Shown: positions 9,775-18,669 of the stretch, one piece after another
How the letters are laid out: each line of letters begins with the position of its first letter
Numbering within the stretch: position 1 is the stretch's first letter
Origin: CAYSCS01 sp964429695
GTDB lineage: Bacteria > Acidobacteriota > Aminicenantia > Aminicenantales > Aminicenantaceae
Direction: 5' to 3'
Length of the DNA: 64,000 bases
NCBI GenBank assembly: GCA_964429695.1
Contig: CAYSCS010000068.1
Coordinates: 23,880-87,879, forward strand
Notes under the pieces: model-generated
Seen by the model: the letters and a program-made list of their open reading frames with translations, nothing else
Databases searched by the model: none
What the model was told of the DNA's origin: nothing
Program-made: the position numbers and the translations under genes

Positions 9775-11193
9775 ATGAAAGTAATTCTCATCAATCCTCC
9801 TGCTGAGAAGCTTGTACGGACTTTTGCCCCGGACTCGATAACAGAAGAAATGGGGTTATACCCTCCTCTGGGTCTCTTGTATGTGGGAACTCATGCTCTT
9901 CAATCACTAAAGAATCAAATTCAACTCCAAATCCTCGATGCTCAGGTTGAGAAAATGAGCAGCAAGAAGATAGAAAAATTCATAGAAAAAGAAAATCCAG
10001 ATGTAGTGGGAATCAGCAGTATGACCTTTCTTGTCCTCGATGCCTTGGAAGTGGCGCGCATCGTAAAGAAAACCTGTCCTGAAGCTTATGTGGTTGCCGG
10101 CGGAATCCATGCCACTATCTATCCCCACGAAATGCTCTCTCAACCCGAAATAGATGCTGTAGTCATCGGAGAAGGTGAACTCGTTTTCACCCAGCTTCTG
10201 GAGGCCCTGTTGAGAAAAAAAGAACTCTCTCAAATCAAAGGTCTTGGATACAAGGTCGATGGAAAAATAATCATAAACCAGCAAAATGAGTTTATCAGCA
10301 ACCTCGATGGCCTGCCCATCCCTGAAAGGACATTACTTCCCTATAAAAAATACTACAACCTTCTTGGGACCGGTAAAGAAATAATGACCAGCCTCCTGAC
10401 TTCAAGAGGATGCCCCCACAATTGTATCTTCTGCACTCAGAAGGATGGTCGAATCTGTCGCATGCGTTCCCCAGAAAATGTTCTCATGGAAATCGAGGCC
10501 TGTGTAAGACTTGGAATAACGGATTTCAATGTCGTCGATGATACCTTTACCATCAACCGTAAAAGAGTGATTGAAATATCAGATCTCATCATTCGCAAGG
10601 GATTAAAAATTACCATGGATGTCAATGCTCGAGTTGACCAGGTTGATCAGATGCTTCTCGACAAACTCGCTCAAGCAGGATGCAACCGAATCCGTTTTGG
10701 GGTTGAGAGTGGCAATCCAGAAGTGCTCAAGAACTTAAGAAAGGGGATAACCCTCAATCAGGCAAGAGAGGCTTTTAGAATGGCAAAAAAGGCTGGCATC
10801 GTCACCTTCGCCTATTTCATGGTTGGTTCTCCAGGCGAGACAAAAAAAGAAGTAAAACAAAGCATAAAACTGGCAAAGGAACTCGACCCGGATTTTGTTC
10901 AATTTCTTATCACGACTCCTTTTCCTGCTTCTGACCTGTATGAGCTGGGCAGAGAAAAGGGAATACTCAAGGGAGACTATTGGAGGGAATTTTCTGCTCA
11001 TCCTGAGGAAGGGTTTACTCCTCAATGGTGGACTGAAAACTTCACGCCAGGAGAGCTTGAGAAATGGCAGAAGAGGGCACATCTTAGCTTCTATTATCGC
11101 CCAAGGTATATTCTTAGACAGCTACGGAGTTTGAAGTCTCTCAGGGAATTCAAAAGAAAAGCTCATGCAGGTTTAAGGATATTCTGGGGATAG
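9775..11193 (+). CDS. cobalamin-binding-domain radical SAM protein
   Basis: 472 residues. The N-terminal 150 residues have the B12-binding Rossmann-like pattern (INPP start, GLLYVGTHAL, DVVGISSMT, VVAGGIHATI). The radical SAM core follows, with the [4Fe-4S] cysteines in SRGCPHNCIFC (about residues 210-220) and the FGVESGNPEVL strand. The C-terminal 90 residues resemble the tail of BchE/hopanoid-type members. Such enzymes do methylations or oxidative rearrangements on lipids and cofactors; the substrate here cannot be assigned. It is followed by a GT2 gene one base after its stop, so the two are cotranscribed and probably work on the same lipid or glycan. Confidence 0.85.
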   Translation: MKVILINPPAEKLVRTFAPDSITEEMGLYPPLGLLYVGTHALQSLKNQIQLQILDAQVEKMSSKKIEKFIEKENPDVVGISSMTFLVLDALEVARIVKKTCPEAYVVAGGIHATIYPHEMLSQPEIDAVVIGEGELVFTQLLEALLRKKELSQIKGLGYKVDGKIIINQQNEFISNLDGLPIPERTLLPYKKYYNLLGTGKEIMTSLLTSRGCPHNCIFCTQKDGRICRMRSPENVLMEIEACVRLGITDFNVVDDTFTINRKRVIEISDLIIRKGLKITMDVNARVDQVDQMLLDKLAQAGCNRIRFGVESGNPEVLKNLRKGITLNQAREAFRMAKKAGIVTFAYFMVGSPGETKKEVKQSIKLAKELDPDFVQFLITTPFPASDLYELGREKGILKGDYWREFSAHPEEGFTPQWWTENFTPGELEKWQKRAHLSFYYRPRYILRQLRSLKSLREFKRKAHAGLRIFWG

Positions 11194-11194
11194 G

Positions 11195-11893
11195 ATGAAG
11201 ACCATAAGTGTAATCATACCTGTCTTCAACGAGCAGGATACAATCCTCAAAGTAGTGAGAAAGGTCAAAGAGGTTCCTATATCCAAAGAAATAATCATCG
11301 TCGATGATGCCTCTACCGATAGAACCTCAGAACTGCTGAAGCAACTGGAAAGTGACCCTGAGATAAAGATAATTACCCATTCTAAAAACCTCGGTAGGGG
11401 AACGGCCATCAGCACAGGCCTCGAACATGCCCAGGGAAAAATTACAATCTTTCAGGATGCTGACCTCGAGCTTGACCCCGCGAACTATCCTCGATTGATT
11501 CAACCTATTCTCGAGGGAGAAACAAAAGTAGTTTTTGGCTCGAGATTCCTAGGAAAAGGATTTATCACAGGGATGGGCTTTACCTATTATGTAGGAAATG
11601 TCATCCTCACGGCTCTCACCGATCTCCTCTTTAAAAACGCAAGGCTAACCGATGTCTTGACGATGTTCCAGGTGACAGAAACGCAAATCCTTAAAAGTCT
11701 CAATCTTCGAAAGACAAGATGGGAATTTCCAATAGAAATAATGGCAAAGCTGCTGAGGAGGGGATATGATATCCTTGAGATTCCGGTGGAATACATCCCG
11801 AGGACGAAAAAGTCAGGAAAAAAAATAAACTGGAAAGCATTCTTTCCCTGCCTCTTCACGCTTCTCAAATTCAGATTTTCAAAAAAGTTCTGA
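11195..11893 (+). CDS. GT2 family glycosyltransferase (dolichyl/polyprenyl-phosphate sugar synthase-like)
   Basis: 232 residues. It opens with the GT-A motif VIIPVFNEQDTI, then IIIVDDASTDRT and FQDADLELDP, the metal- and nucleotide-sugar-binding acidic motifs. The later ARLTDVLTMFQV and a basic C-terminus are typical of the DPM1/Ppm1-like branch without extra membrane helices. The expected reaction is transfer of a sugar from a nucleotide donor to polyprenyl phosphate, giving the lipid-linked donor used by GT-C enzymes, two of which are nearby (3159 and 14245). The start ATG lies one base after the upstream stop and follows GGGGATAGG. Confidence 0.85.
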   Translation: MKTISVIIPVFNEQDTILKVVRKVKEVPISKEIIIVDDASTDRTSELLKQLESDPEIKIITHSKNLGRGTAISTGLEHAQGKITIFQDADLELDPANYPRLIQPILEGETKVVFGSRFLGKGFITGMGFTYYVGNVILTALTDLLFKNARLTDVLTMFQVTETQILKSLNLRKTRWEFPIEIMAKLLRRGYDILEIPVEYIPRTKKSGKKINWKAFFPCLFTLLKFRFSKKF

Positions 11894-12127
11894 ATAAATT
11901 CTCACTGACTCAATCCTCAACCTTCATATTTCACACAATCTCCTGCTTAATTGATAAAAATGTTAATACTTGATTTAGTAACTAAAAGATATTATTGAGA
12001 TAAGCGTGGAATTACCTTTTCCCCTACCATATGCTCATCCGCTAATTTCACGTTTATCAAACTACTTTTTTTCTCCTTCAATTTAAAAATCAACCGTGAG
12101 AGGTAAAAAATAAAGGAAGGGGAAAAG

Positions 12128-14245
12128 TTATCTATAGAAAGCTTCCTTCCTTTGAAGCAAAACCTTATCAAACCAGAGCGAAGTCTCTCCTGAAGCATAG
12201 ATTCTTAGCCCCACAGCTGTTTCTCTCTCAAGATGAAAGCAAAGACTGAATTCCTTATACTTAAAGGAAGAATTGAAATCTCTTCCATAAACATCACGGG
12301 AAAAAAGAAGCCGTCTTTTTTTAAGATCAAAGACATCAATCTTCGCCAACCACTCACCTGGAGGGGAGGAGTCCTGAGTTTTCAAGAAAAACAAAGCTTC
12401 ATATTCTCCTCTTGAAAGGGTAATTGCTTCAGATTGAACAAGAGAGGCTCTTTTTTTCTCGGCTAAAAAAGCATACCTATTTGAGGCTTCTTCATCATAC
12501 CTCGGTATCCCCCCTTCCCCGAAAAATACCTCACCTTCAATGATTTTTTTCTTTCCTTCATCTTCAACCGAAGAAGGATTAAGCTCATAGAGTTCAACAT
12601 GGGTTTTCCAGATGGGATAGCGGACAATTAGTCTTGCTCTTCGCATTACGTGGGGAAAATCATTCTGGTAGACCTTCTTTTCATCGAAAAAGGGATTGAT
12701 AATAAGATGTGATATTCGGTATTTAGAGATAAAATCTTTTCCCTTGTTTATATATCCGGTGTGGTAGGAATGAGCCTCATGCTTGTTCTCCATAGCCATC
12801 ACCGGAGCCAGAAGACCTCCTATAGACATTTTCTCAAAGGCAAATCCTAAATCTCTCGAATAAGTTCTCAGATCAAAACGAGGAAAAAATACCCAGATAA
12901 AATATTGCTTAAGGTTAAAGAATAAAGAAATCAAAATGAGTGCTGAAAGTATCACTTTTCTCAGAGAAGGAGAAAGAAATATTTTCAGTTTCCCTCTCCA
13001 GATAGAAAGAAAATAAGCACAGACAAAAGTTAATCCAAAACTGGTTCCAACAAGAAGAATTGAACAGATAGAAATCGATTTCAAATTCATCGGTTTTAAT
13101 CCCAGGATAAAGAGACCACTCAAGACAAAAAGAAGCCATAAAAAAAACAGGGGATAAAAGAAAAAAGGAATCCTCGTTGGTTTTTCAATCGACTTCGCTT
13201 TTGAAAACTCAAATAGTGAACCTACGGCAAGGACAACGATGGGAAAGATGAGAGGAATAGCGTGCCTCATTGGCCTGTAGTAAATAAGCGAATAATGGAT
13301 GTAATTGCTGATAAGCCAAAGTCCAGATATCCAGAACAGTGGGGTAATTTTTTGGGGGAACCTCAAGTAAAAATACAACAAAAAAGGAAGAAAAATTAGA
13401 GCAAGAATAGTTTCAACAGGCATATTGTTGAAATAATGAAGGGGTCTTATCCAGAAATTCCTGAGAGCCTCTGCTACGCCATGGGGTGAAAGCCATTTAT
13501 AGTTATCTCTTGCTATATCCTGAAATAATTCTTTGTGAGGGAAATAAAAAAAGAAAAAATAAAAGATAGCTATGACTCCCATCCCAAGAATAAAAATGCC
13601 GCAGAGAGTAAATGTCTTCTTCAGGTTTTTATTGTTTTTAAAAAAAGCATGAATTAGTGCGCCAAAAACAATCGAGGGGAGGATGAGGAGGAACGTCCCT
13701 TTGACAGTGAAAGAAAGAGAACATGCTCCTCCAGCCAGGAAGTAAAATAATCTTTCTCTTCCTTTTGAAAGCTCTAAAAAGTAAATCGAAAGAAGGGTAA
13801 AGAAGAGCATGGGCATAACTCGGACTGCAATCCTGCTGAACATGGTAAACTGGTAGTTAACTCCAAGAAGTAGGACTCCAAGGAGAGCGAAATTATTCCC
13901 AAGGCTTTTCTTAAGAATGAAATAGAGGAGAAAAAGGAGGAGTGAACTGAAAAGTGCGGGGACAGAGTTCATCTGCGCAATCCCCACCCCAAAGAAACGG
14001 AAGATAGCATAGGTGATAAGGTGAGAAATTGGAGTGACATACATGAGGTTCCATTCATCTGTTTTCCATTTCCCAAAAATAACCTTATTCCTCGCATTTG
14101 AAACATACTGACCAGGGTCCCCTATGTGTCCAATGCTGTAAGGATCAAGCCTCCGGGGTGGGTCTGCACCCAAATGGATGAAACGCAGGGAGATAACAAA
14201 TACAAAAATGAGGAAAAAAACAATGCTCTTCTTCATCTCTTCCAT
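12128..14245 (-). CDS. GT-C fold membrane glycosyltransferase (PMT/ArnT-like)
   Basis: 705 residues with a signal-anchor helix at the N-terminus, about eleven further hydrophobic helices to residue 510, and a soluble C-terminal domain of about 190 residues. The first extracytoplasmic loop carries GDPGQYV, an acidic motif where the GT39/GT83 families place the catalytic Asp. It likely uses a lipid-linked sugar as donor, perhaps one made by the GT2 enzyme next to it. AAAGGA precedes the ATG by six to seven bases. The C-terminal domain includes a jelly-roll-like strand pattern but was not recognised. Confidence 0.7.
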   Translation of the reverse strand: MEEMKKSIVFFLIFVFVISLRFIHLGADPPRRLDPYSIGHIGDPGQYVSNARNKVIFGKWKTDEWNLMYVTPISHLITYAIFRFFGVGIAQMNSVPALFSSLLLFLLYFILKKSLGNNFALLGVLLLGVNYQFTMFSRIAVRVMPMLFFTLLSIYFLELSKGRERLFYFLAGGACSLSFTVKGTFLLILPSIVFGALIHAFFKNNKNLKKTFTLCGIFILGMGVIAIFYFFFFYFPHKELFQDIARDNYKWLSPHGVAEALRNFWIRPLHYFNNMPVETILALIFLPFLLYFYLRFPQKITPLFWISGLWLISNYIHYSLIYYRPMRHAIPLIFPIVVLAVGSLFEFSKAKSIEKPTRIPFFFYPLFFLWLLFVLSGLFILGLKPMNLKSISICSILLVGTSFGLTFVCAYFLSIWRGKLKIFLSPSLRKVILSALILISLFFNLKQYFIWVFFPRFDLRTYSRDLGFAFEKMSIGGLLAPVMAMENKHEAHSYHTGYINKGKDFISKYRISHLIINPFFDEKKVYQNDFPHVMRRARLIVRYPIWKTHVELYELNPSSVEDEGKKKIIEGEVFFGEGGIPRYDEEASNRYAFLAEKKRASLVQSEAITLSRGEYEALFFLKTQDSSPPGEWLAKIDVFDLKKRRLLFSRDVYGRDFNSSFKYKEFSLCFHLERETAVGLRIYASGETSLWFDKVLLQRKEAFYR

Positions 14246-14822
14246 GTTTGGTCCTTTCTAAATATCATACGCTTTTAACAGGTGTCAATAAATCGCTACG
14301 CCATAACGAGACTCGACACCCGAAATATATTAGAATCAGGAAGCTTAAGAATTGTCCTTTGGCTAATCATCTTTTTACTTTAAATTTCAAGAAAATTACA
14401 CAAACCCAAGCTTATATAAAAATCGTTCATCGCGCTTTTTAGTGGCTAAGCACTTCTCGTTTTTATCGCCAACAATGACTGCTGAGCATAAAAATTTGGC
14501 TCTTCTCCAAATAAGGCAATAAAAACATATATGGGAAAAAGGAAAAGAAATAGATTCTTCTTTTAATTTTGAGGGTTAAATTTATAAGAATAGAAAAAAG
14601 TCCAACTTTTATTCTCCAGTTTATATCGCGGCTCTTATTCCCACTCTTCCCTCAGCAATATCTTTCAATTACTCATTCGAAGATAAAAATTTTCATCAAC
14701 TACTCTGGAGATGAACTAAAATTTTATAGGCTTTAAAAAGCAAAAAAATTCTTGAACGAGGGAAAGTATGATAAAATTCATACATGCCTTTAAAAATATT
14801 CGATTTTGTGTAAGACGCGAAG
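14246..14822. other. 577-bp intergenic region between divergent genes
   Basis: The sequence is AT-rich and codes for nothing convincing on either strand; the 64-codon plus-strand frame at 14248-14442 has no ribosome site and no family resemblance. It holds outward-facing promoter candidates: TTGACA on the minus strand at 14288-14283, with only a poor -10 17-18 bp on, for the GT-C gene, and an extended -10 (TG then A then TAAAAT) at 14769-14777 for the gene at 14823. No RNA gene was recognised. Confidence 0.55.
14769..14777 (+). promoter_or_regulatory. extended -10 promoter element
   Basis: TG at 14769-14770, one base, then TAAAAT at 14772-14777 form an extended -10. No good -35 is present at the right distance, as is normal for this class. 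Transcription would start about 40 bases before the gene at 14823. Confidence 0.4.
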
Positions 14823-15209
14823 ATGGAGGAAGCAGAAAAAATTTATCATTCCCTTTTCAAAGAAAAAATCCCGCTCATTTTGAACCAAAGATTTCAAGAA
14901 GCAACTGAGAAAATAATAGCCAATAATTCTAATGATTATCTCTCGAAGTCAGATTCTGCACTGGGTCGAATAAAAGATTTAGAGGCTTTAGAGATGGCTG
15001 CAAGATTCAAAAGAAGGCTCCCCTCCCTTTCTCTTAAATTTAGGATCATGGTCTTTCTTGCCGAAACCTTACCCCAGAATCAAAGAATCTTCGTCAACGC
15101 TAAAGACAACTCCTTCAAGGCTTGGGCATCTCTTCTTTTTTCTGGAATAAGGAGTGTTTTCAAATTTTTTAAAGGTATTTATCTCTTGCGGAATTTAAAG
15201 AATGTATGA
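14823..15209 (+). CDS. small protein paired with the GMC oxidoreductase
   Basis: 128 residues, no recognised domain, mostly helical, with a basic hydrophobic C-terminus. Its last eight bases overlap the start of the oxidoreductase gene, so the two are translationally coupled. Small helical subunits beside GMC dehydrogenases are known (for example the gamma subunit of gluconate 2-dehydrogenase), and this may be such a partner; that is inference from position and size only. No signal peptide is visible. Confidence 0.6.
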   Translation: MEEAEKIYHSLFKEKIPLILNQRFQEATEKIIANNSNDYLSKSDSALGRIKDLEALEMAARFKRRLPSLSLKFRIMVFLAETLPQNQRIFVNAKDNSFKAWASLLFSGIRSVFKFFKGIYLLRNLKNV

Positions 15210-16776
15210 TGTCTTAATCATAGGGTCAGGGATTTCTGGCGTATCAACCGCACTGAGACTCTCTGACTTGGGAATAAAAACCTGTATCCTAGATGTAGGA
15301 ATTGAGCCCCGTGAAAGGCATGAAATCAAAGAAAACCTTTATGACTACCGTTTGAAGAATGACTCATTTGAGCTCATGATCGGGAAAAACTTCGAGGGAC
15401 TCCATAACCTGAAGAGCACTAACCAGACACTTCCGGCAAAGCTCGTCTCTCCCGGGATGAAGTTTGTCACCGAGCGAGCAGAGGAGCTTTCACCTCTTCT
15501 TTCCAGAAACTTCACTGCCGTCCAGAGTTTTGCGAAGGGTGGCCTTGCCAATGCCTGGGGAGCAGGCCTGATGAGGTTCAACCGCAGAGACCTTGAAGGT
15601 TTTCCCATCAAAGAAGAAGAGCTTGCTCCTTACTATGAGAGGTTAATAGAAGAAATCGGGATAAGCGGTGAAAATGACGACCTGACCCCTTTTTTTGGAG
15701 AAGACAAACTGCTCCAGAAACCGCTCAAGCTTTCGGCTAATGCTCGGATAATTCTTAAGAATTATTTAAAGAAAAGAAAAAGATTGAACAGAAAAGGGGT
15801 TTTCATCGGCAGGCCCCGACTTGCCGTTCTCTCCGAGGAGAAGGAAGGGAGGAAAGCCTGTGAATATCATAACCTCGAATTCTGGCAGCCTCATCTCCCC
15901 TACATCTACCATCCTTCCCTCACCCTGGATAAGCTCATCTCTTCAGGAAAAGTAATTTATAAAAGAGGGCTTCTGGCAAGGGCATGGTTTCACAGGGAAG
16001 GAAAAGTGGTGGTTGAAGCAGATTACCTCCTTGAAAAAAGAAAGATTTATCTTGAATGCCGTAAGCTTGTTTTAGCCGCTGGTGCCATTTCGAGTGCAAA
16101 ACTTGCCCTGACTTCAAGAAAAGATTATCGCTCCAAGCTACCCCTTCTCGATAACACTGCACTCCAGTTTCCTTTCATCATCCCTCAAAGAATAGGGAAA
16201 AAACTCGAAACAGATGCTTTCGGGCTGACCCAGCTTAATTTTGTGTATGAAGCAAAGAATCAAGGGCTTCTTCAGGGAAGTATTCTTGAGGTTACCTCCC
16301 CTTCAAGGGCTGAATTTTTCTCAAGTCTCCCTCTTGCAGCGGCAGATAATCTGCGTTTGATAAAATATCTTCTTCCAGCCCTGATTGTGATGCAACTTTA
16401 TCTCCCTTCCCTTCAACCCGCATCTTTACGCTTGAATGAAAGCGGCGAGCTCGAGATTGAAGGAGAAGTAATTAATATCCAAGAGTCTGTAAAAAGGGAA
16501 ATAATCCGCATTTTCAGATCACTTGGGGCCTTCTCCTTCCCTCGCTTTGTGGTGAAGGTACCTAATGGGCTTGGAATTCATTACGCTGGGACACTCCCCA
16601 TGGTTTCCTCACCTCAAAGCCCCTATCAGTGCAATAAATTTGGCGAACTCCACGGAGAGCAAGACGTATATGTGGTCGATGGAGCACTCTTCCCCCGCCT
16701 TCCTTCCAAGAACTTTTCATTTGCCGTAATGGCCAATGCCATGCGAATTGCAGAACATATCGCAAAAACTCTTTAA
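15202..16776 (+). CDS. FAD-dependent GMC-family oxidoreductase
   Basis: 524 residues. The N-terminus has the dinucleotide-binding motif VLIIGSGISGVSTAL, and the C-terminus has the GMC C-domain pattern with HYAGTLPM, VVDGALFP and the closing NFSFAVMANAMRIAEHI. A GGLANAWGAG segment marks the FAD-contact loop. GMC enzymes oxidise alcohols such as sugars, sterols and choline, passing electrons to quinone, cytochrome or oxygen. The linked small protein upstream and an epimerase 22 bases downstream suggest oxidation of a sugar or polyol in glycan building. The exact substrate is not readable. Confidence 0.8.
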   Translation: MYDVLIIGSGISGVSTALRLSDLGIKTCILDVGIEPRERHEIKENLYDYRLKNDSFELMIGKNFEGLHNLKSTNQTLPAKLVSPGMKFVTERAEELSPLLSRNFTAVQSFAKGGLANAWGAGLMRFNRRDLEGFPIKEEELAPYYERLIEEIGISGENDDLTPFFGEDKLLQKPLKLSANARIILKNYLKKRKRLNRKGVFIGRPRLAVLSEEKEGRKACEYHNLEFWQPHLPYIYHPSLTLDKLISSGKVIYKRGLLARAWFHREGKVVVEADYLLEKRKIYLECRKLVLAAGAISSAKLALTSRKDYRSKLPLLDNTALQFPFIIPQRIGKKLETDAFGLTQLNFVYEAKNQGLLQGSILEVTSPSRAEFFSSLPLAAADNLRLIKYLLPALIVMQLYLPSLQPASLRLNESGELEIEGEVINIQESVKREIIRIFRSLGAFSFPRFVVKVPNGLGIHYAGTLPMVSSPQSPYQCNKFGELHGEQDVYVVDGALFPRLPSKNFSFAVMANAMRIAEHIAKTL

Positions 16777-16798
16777 GGAGAATGAAAAGAGAAAGAAA

Positions 16799-17665
16799 AT
16801 GAAAACAATCCTCATTTCAGGTGCTGATGGTTTTATTGCCGGACAACTTGCCCGAAGGCTTAAAGCATCAGGTTTAAGGCTAGTTGGGCTTGCCTTAAGA
16901 GCTCGACCTCTTAAATTTTTCGACTCTGTGTATCAGGGAACTCTCCTTACTCCTCTTGAAGGATTGTTCGAAAAGGAAAAAATTGATGCCTTCATTCACT
17001 GCGCCTACCACCCAGGAAAGGACGAACTCAGGGTAAATGTGGAGGGCACAAAACTATGGGCAGAAGAGGCAAAGAAGAATGGAGTAAGATTACAGATTTT
17101 CTTGAGTTCAATTTCGGCTCGAGAAGACTCCTTTACTAACTATGGCAAATCTAAATATGAAACAGAAAGATGGTTCTTGAAAAATGGTCAGGTAGTACTC
17201 CGTCTTGGTCTTGTCATTGGAGAGGGAGGCTTTTTCAAGAAGATGGTTTCGATGATGGAAAAGTGTCCAGTGATTCCCCTTCTTAACCGAGGAGAGTCTG
17301 CGGTCTATCTTACAGGTATAGAAGATTTATGCCAGCTCATCGAAAAAATTGTTCGAGAGGAACAAGAAATAAGGAATGGAGTTCTCTGGAATTTCTTCCA
17401 GCCCCACCCCCTGACCCTCAAAGAAGTTCTTAAAGAAATTAAAAGAGAGGAAAGCATCCGGTGCTTCTTCCTTCCCCTTCCCTATAATCTTGTGCTTTAT
17501 GCTGTCATGGTCCTCGAGAAATTCCCGTTTTTAAGACTCAAGATAAACAGCAATAACATCAAAGGCTTGAAACAGAACGATCGCCTTGACTTTGATTCTG
17601 ATTTTCTCAAGCTTGGTTACCAAGAAAAATCTTTTAGCGAGCTCTTAAGGATGTCAAAAAAATGA
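16799..17665 (+). CDS. NAD-dependent epimerase/dehydratase (extended SDR) family protein
   Basis: 288 residues from the ATG at 16799, which fits the family start (TILISGADGFIAGQLA, the TGxxGxxG-like NAD motif) and follows GAGAAAG. An upstream in-frame ATG at 16736 would lie inside the preceding gene. The YxxxK pair is in NYGKSKYETERW (about residue 120). These enzymes act on nucleotide sugars by epimerisation, dehydration or reduction. The third gene of a GMC oxidoreductase unit, it probably acts on the same sugar. Confidence 0.8.
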   Translation: MKTILISGADGFIAGQLARRLKASGLRLVGLALRARPLKFFDSVYQGTLLTPLEGLFEKEKIDAFIHCAYHPGKDELRVNVEGTKLWAEEAKKNGVRLQIFLSSISAREDSFTNYGKSKYETERWFLKNGQVVLRLGLVIGEGGFFKKMVSMMEKCPVIPLLNRGESAVYLTGIEDLCQLIEKIVREEQEIRNGVLWNFFQPHPLTLKEVLKEIKREESIRCFFLPLPYNLVLYAVMVLEKFPFLRLKINSNNIKGLKQNDRLDFDSDFLKLGYQEKSFSELLRMSKK

Positions 17666-17691
17666 GGAACTAAGAGTTTAGGTAAAATTCC

Positions 17692-18669
17692 TTAGGGCAT
17701 TCTTTTGGTGATGAACTTCCACAGATATTCCCTCGGGACACCTAAAAAACTTCTCCTCCATACTCTATCACATTTTGAGCATGCTTTAAGGAGTTCTATC
17801 TGCCCCTCGGCAAGCCTCATCCTCAACTCAATCATCCTTTCCCCATTCCAGATCTTCTTCAGGGATTCATGCTTGACGTTTCCCAGAATGTAGGCACCAA
17901 AAAAATCCTGGGTGCAGGCAAGAACAGAACCATCCCAGAAGACGACAAGCGCATTCCAAGGGAATGGGCAGAGAGTATATTTCTTTCCCTTCTGCCTCTC
18001 TCCCAGGTGCCCGGCCCAGTTGTGCATTTCTTTGGTAACAAACTCATTGAGTGGCAACCCCTTGAAATTATTTAAAAATTTCTTCTTTTTCTCATCTAAA
18101 TCTTTTTTCTTGGTAGGCCCAAAACTTATGACTTCAATGGCTGTAACAGGCTTCTTGGACTTTTTCTCTTTCTTCAACTCAAGGAAACGGATGATGTTTG
18201 AGACTGTCTTTTCGAAATCTCCACCCTGACGAATACGCTCATAAGTTTCTTTTTCATACCCATCAAAGGAAAAGCTCAAGCGGTCGAGACCCGAGCGAAT
18301 CATTTCGTTCGAGAGCTCTGCATTTAAAAGAGACCCATTGGTGTGGAGGCGCGTAAACATTCCCCTTTTTTTTGCATAACAAATGGCCTCAATGAGACGG
18401 GAATAGAGGAGGGATTCTCCTCTGTGGGCAAGGTTAACCTCGAAGGCAAATTCTCTAGCTTCATCAATGATTTTTTTTAAAAGCTCAAATTCCATAAATC
18501 CTCTATCCTTCTTTTCGAGTTCCCGGTTGGGACACATGATACACCTGTAGTTACAAATGCTTGTTAATTCTACCCAGAGTCTTAGAGGAAAGTAAGGGAG
18601 ATTTTTTGATTTTTTCCAGTAATGGAAGGAAACTTCAACAAGCCTTAACCAGTAAAAAGAGGAGTCCAT
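17692..18669 (-). CDS. radical SAM protein with SPASM-like C-terminal cluster domain
   Basis: 325 residues. The AdoMet-cluster motif is CNYRCIMCPN (about residues 37-46), followed by the radical SAM barrel (LHTNGSLL, LSFSFDG). The C-terminus has CPFPW, a CTQDF segment and the late CSKC pair, which fit a SPASM or twitch auxiliary iron-sulfur domain. Relatives mature peptides or modify lipids and sugars; the closest pattern is the anaerobic-sulfatase-maturase/peptide-modifying branch, but no target peptide is seen here. Its ATG sits 25 bases inside the end of the symporter gene, so the two form an operon read right to left. Confidence 0.8.
   Translation of the reverse strand: MDSSFYWLRLVEVSFHYWKKSKNLPYFPLRLWVELTSICNYRCIMCPNRELEKKDRGFMEFELLKKIIDEAREFAFEVNLAHRGESLLYSRLIEAICYAKKRGMFTRLHTNGSLLNAELSNEMIRSGLDRLSFSFDGYEKETYERIRQGGDFEKTVSNIIRFLELKKEKKSKKPVTAIEVISFGPTKKKDLDEKKKKFLNNFKGLPLNEFVTKEMHNWAGHLGERQKGKKYTLCPFPWNALVVFWDGSVLACTQDFFGAYILGNVKHESLKKIWNGERMIELRMRLAEGQIELLKACSKCDRVWRRSFLGVPREYLWKFITKRMP

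Noticed and set aside
14248..14442. 64-codon plus-strand open frame in the 577-bp gap
   Set aside because: No recognisable domain or ribosome site; overlaps the promoter region of the GT-C gene.
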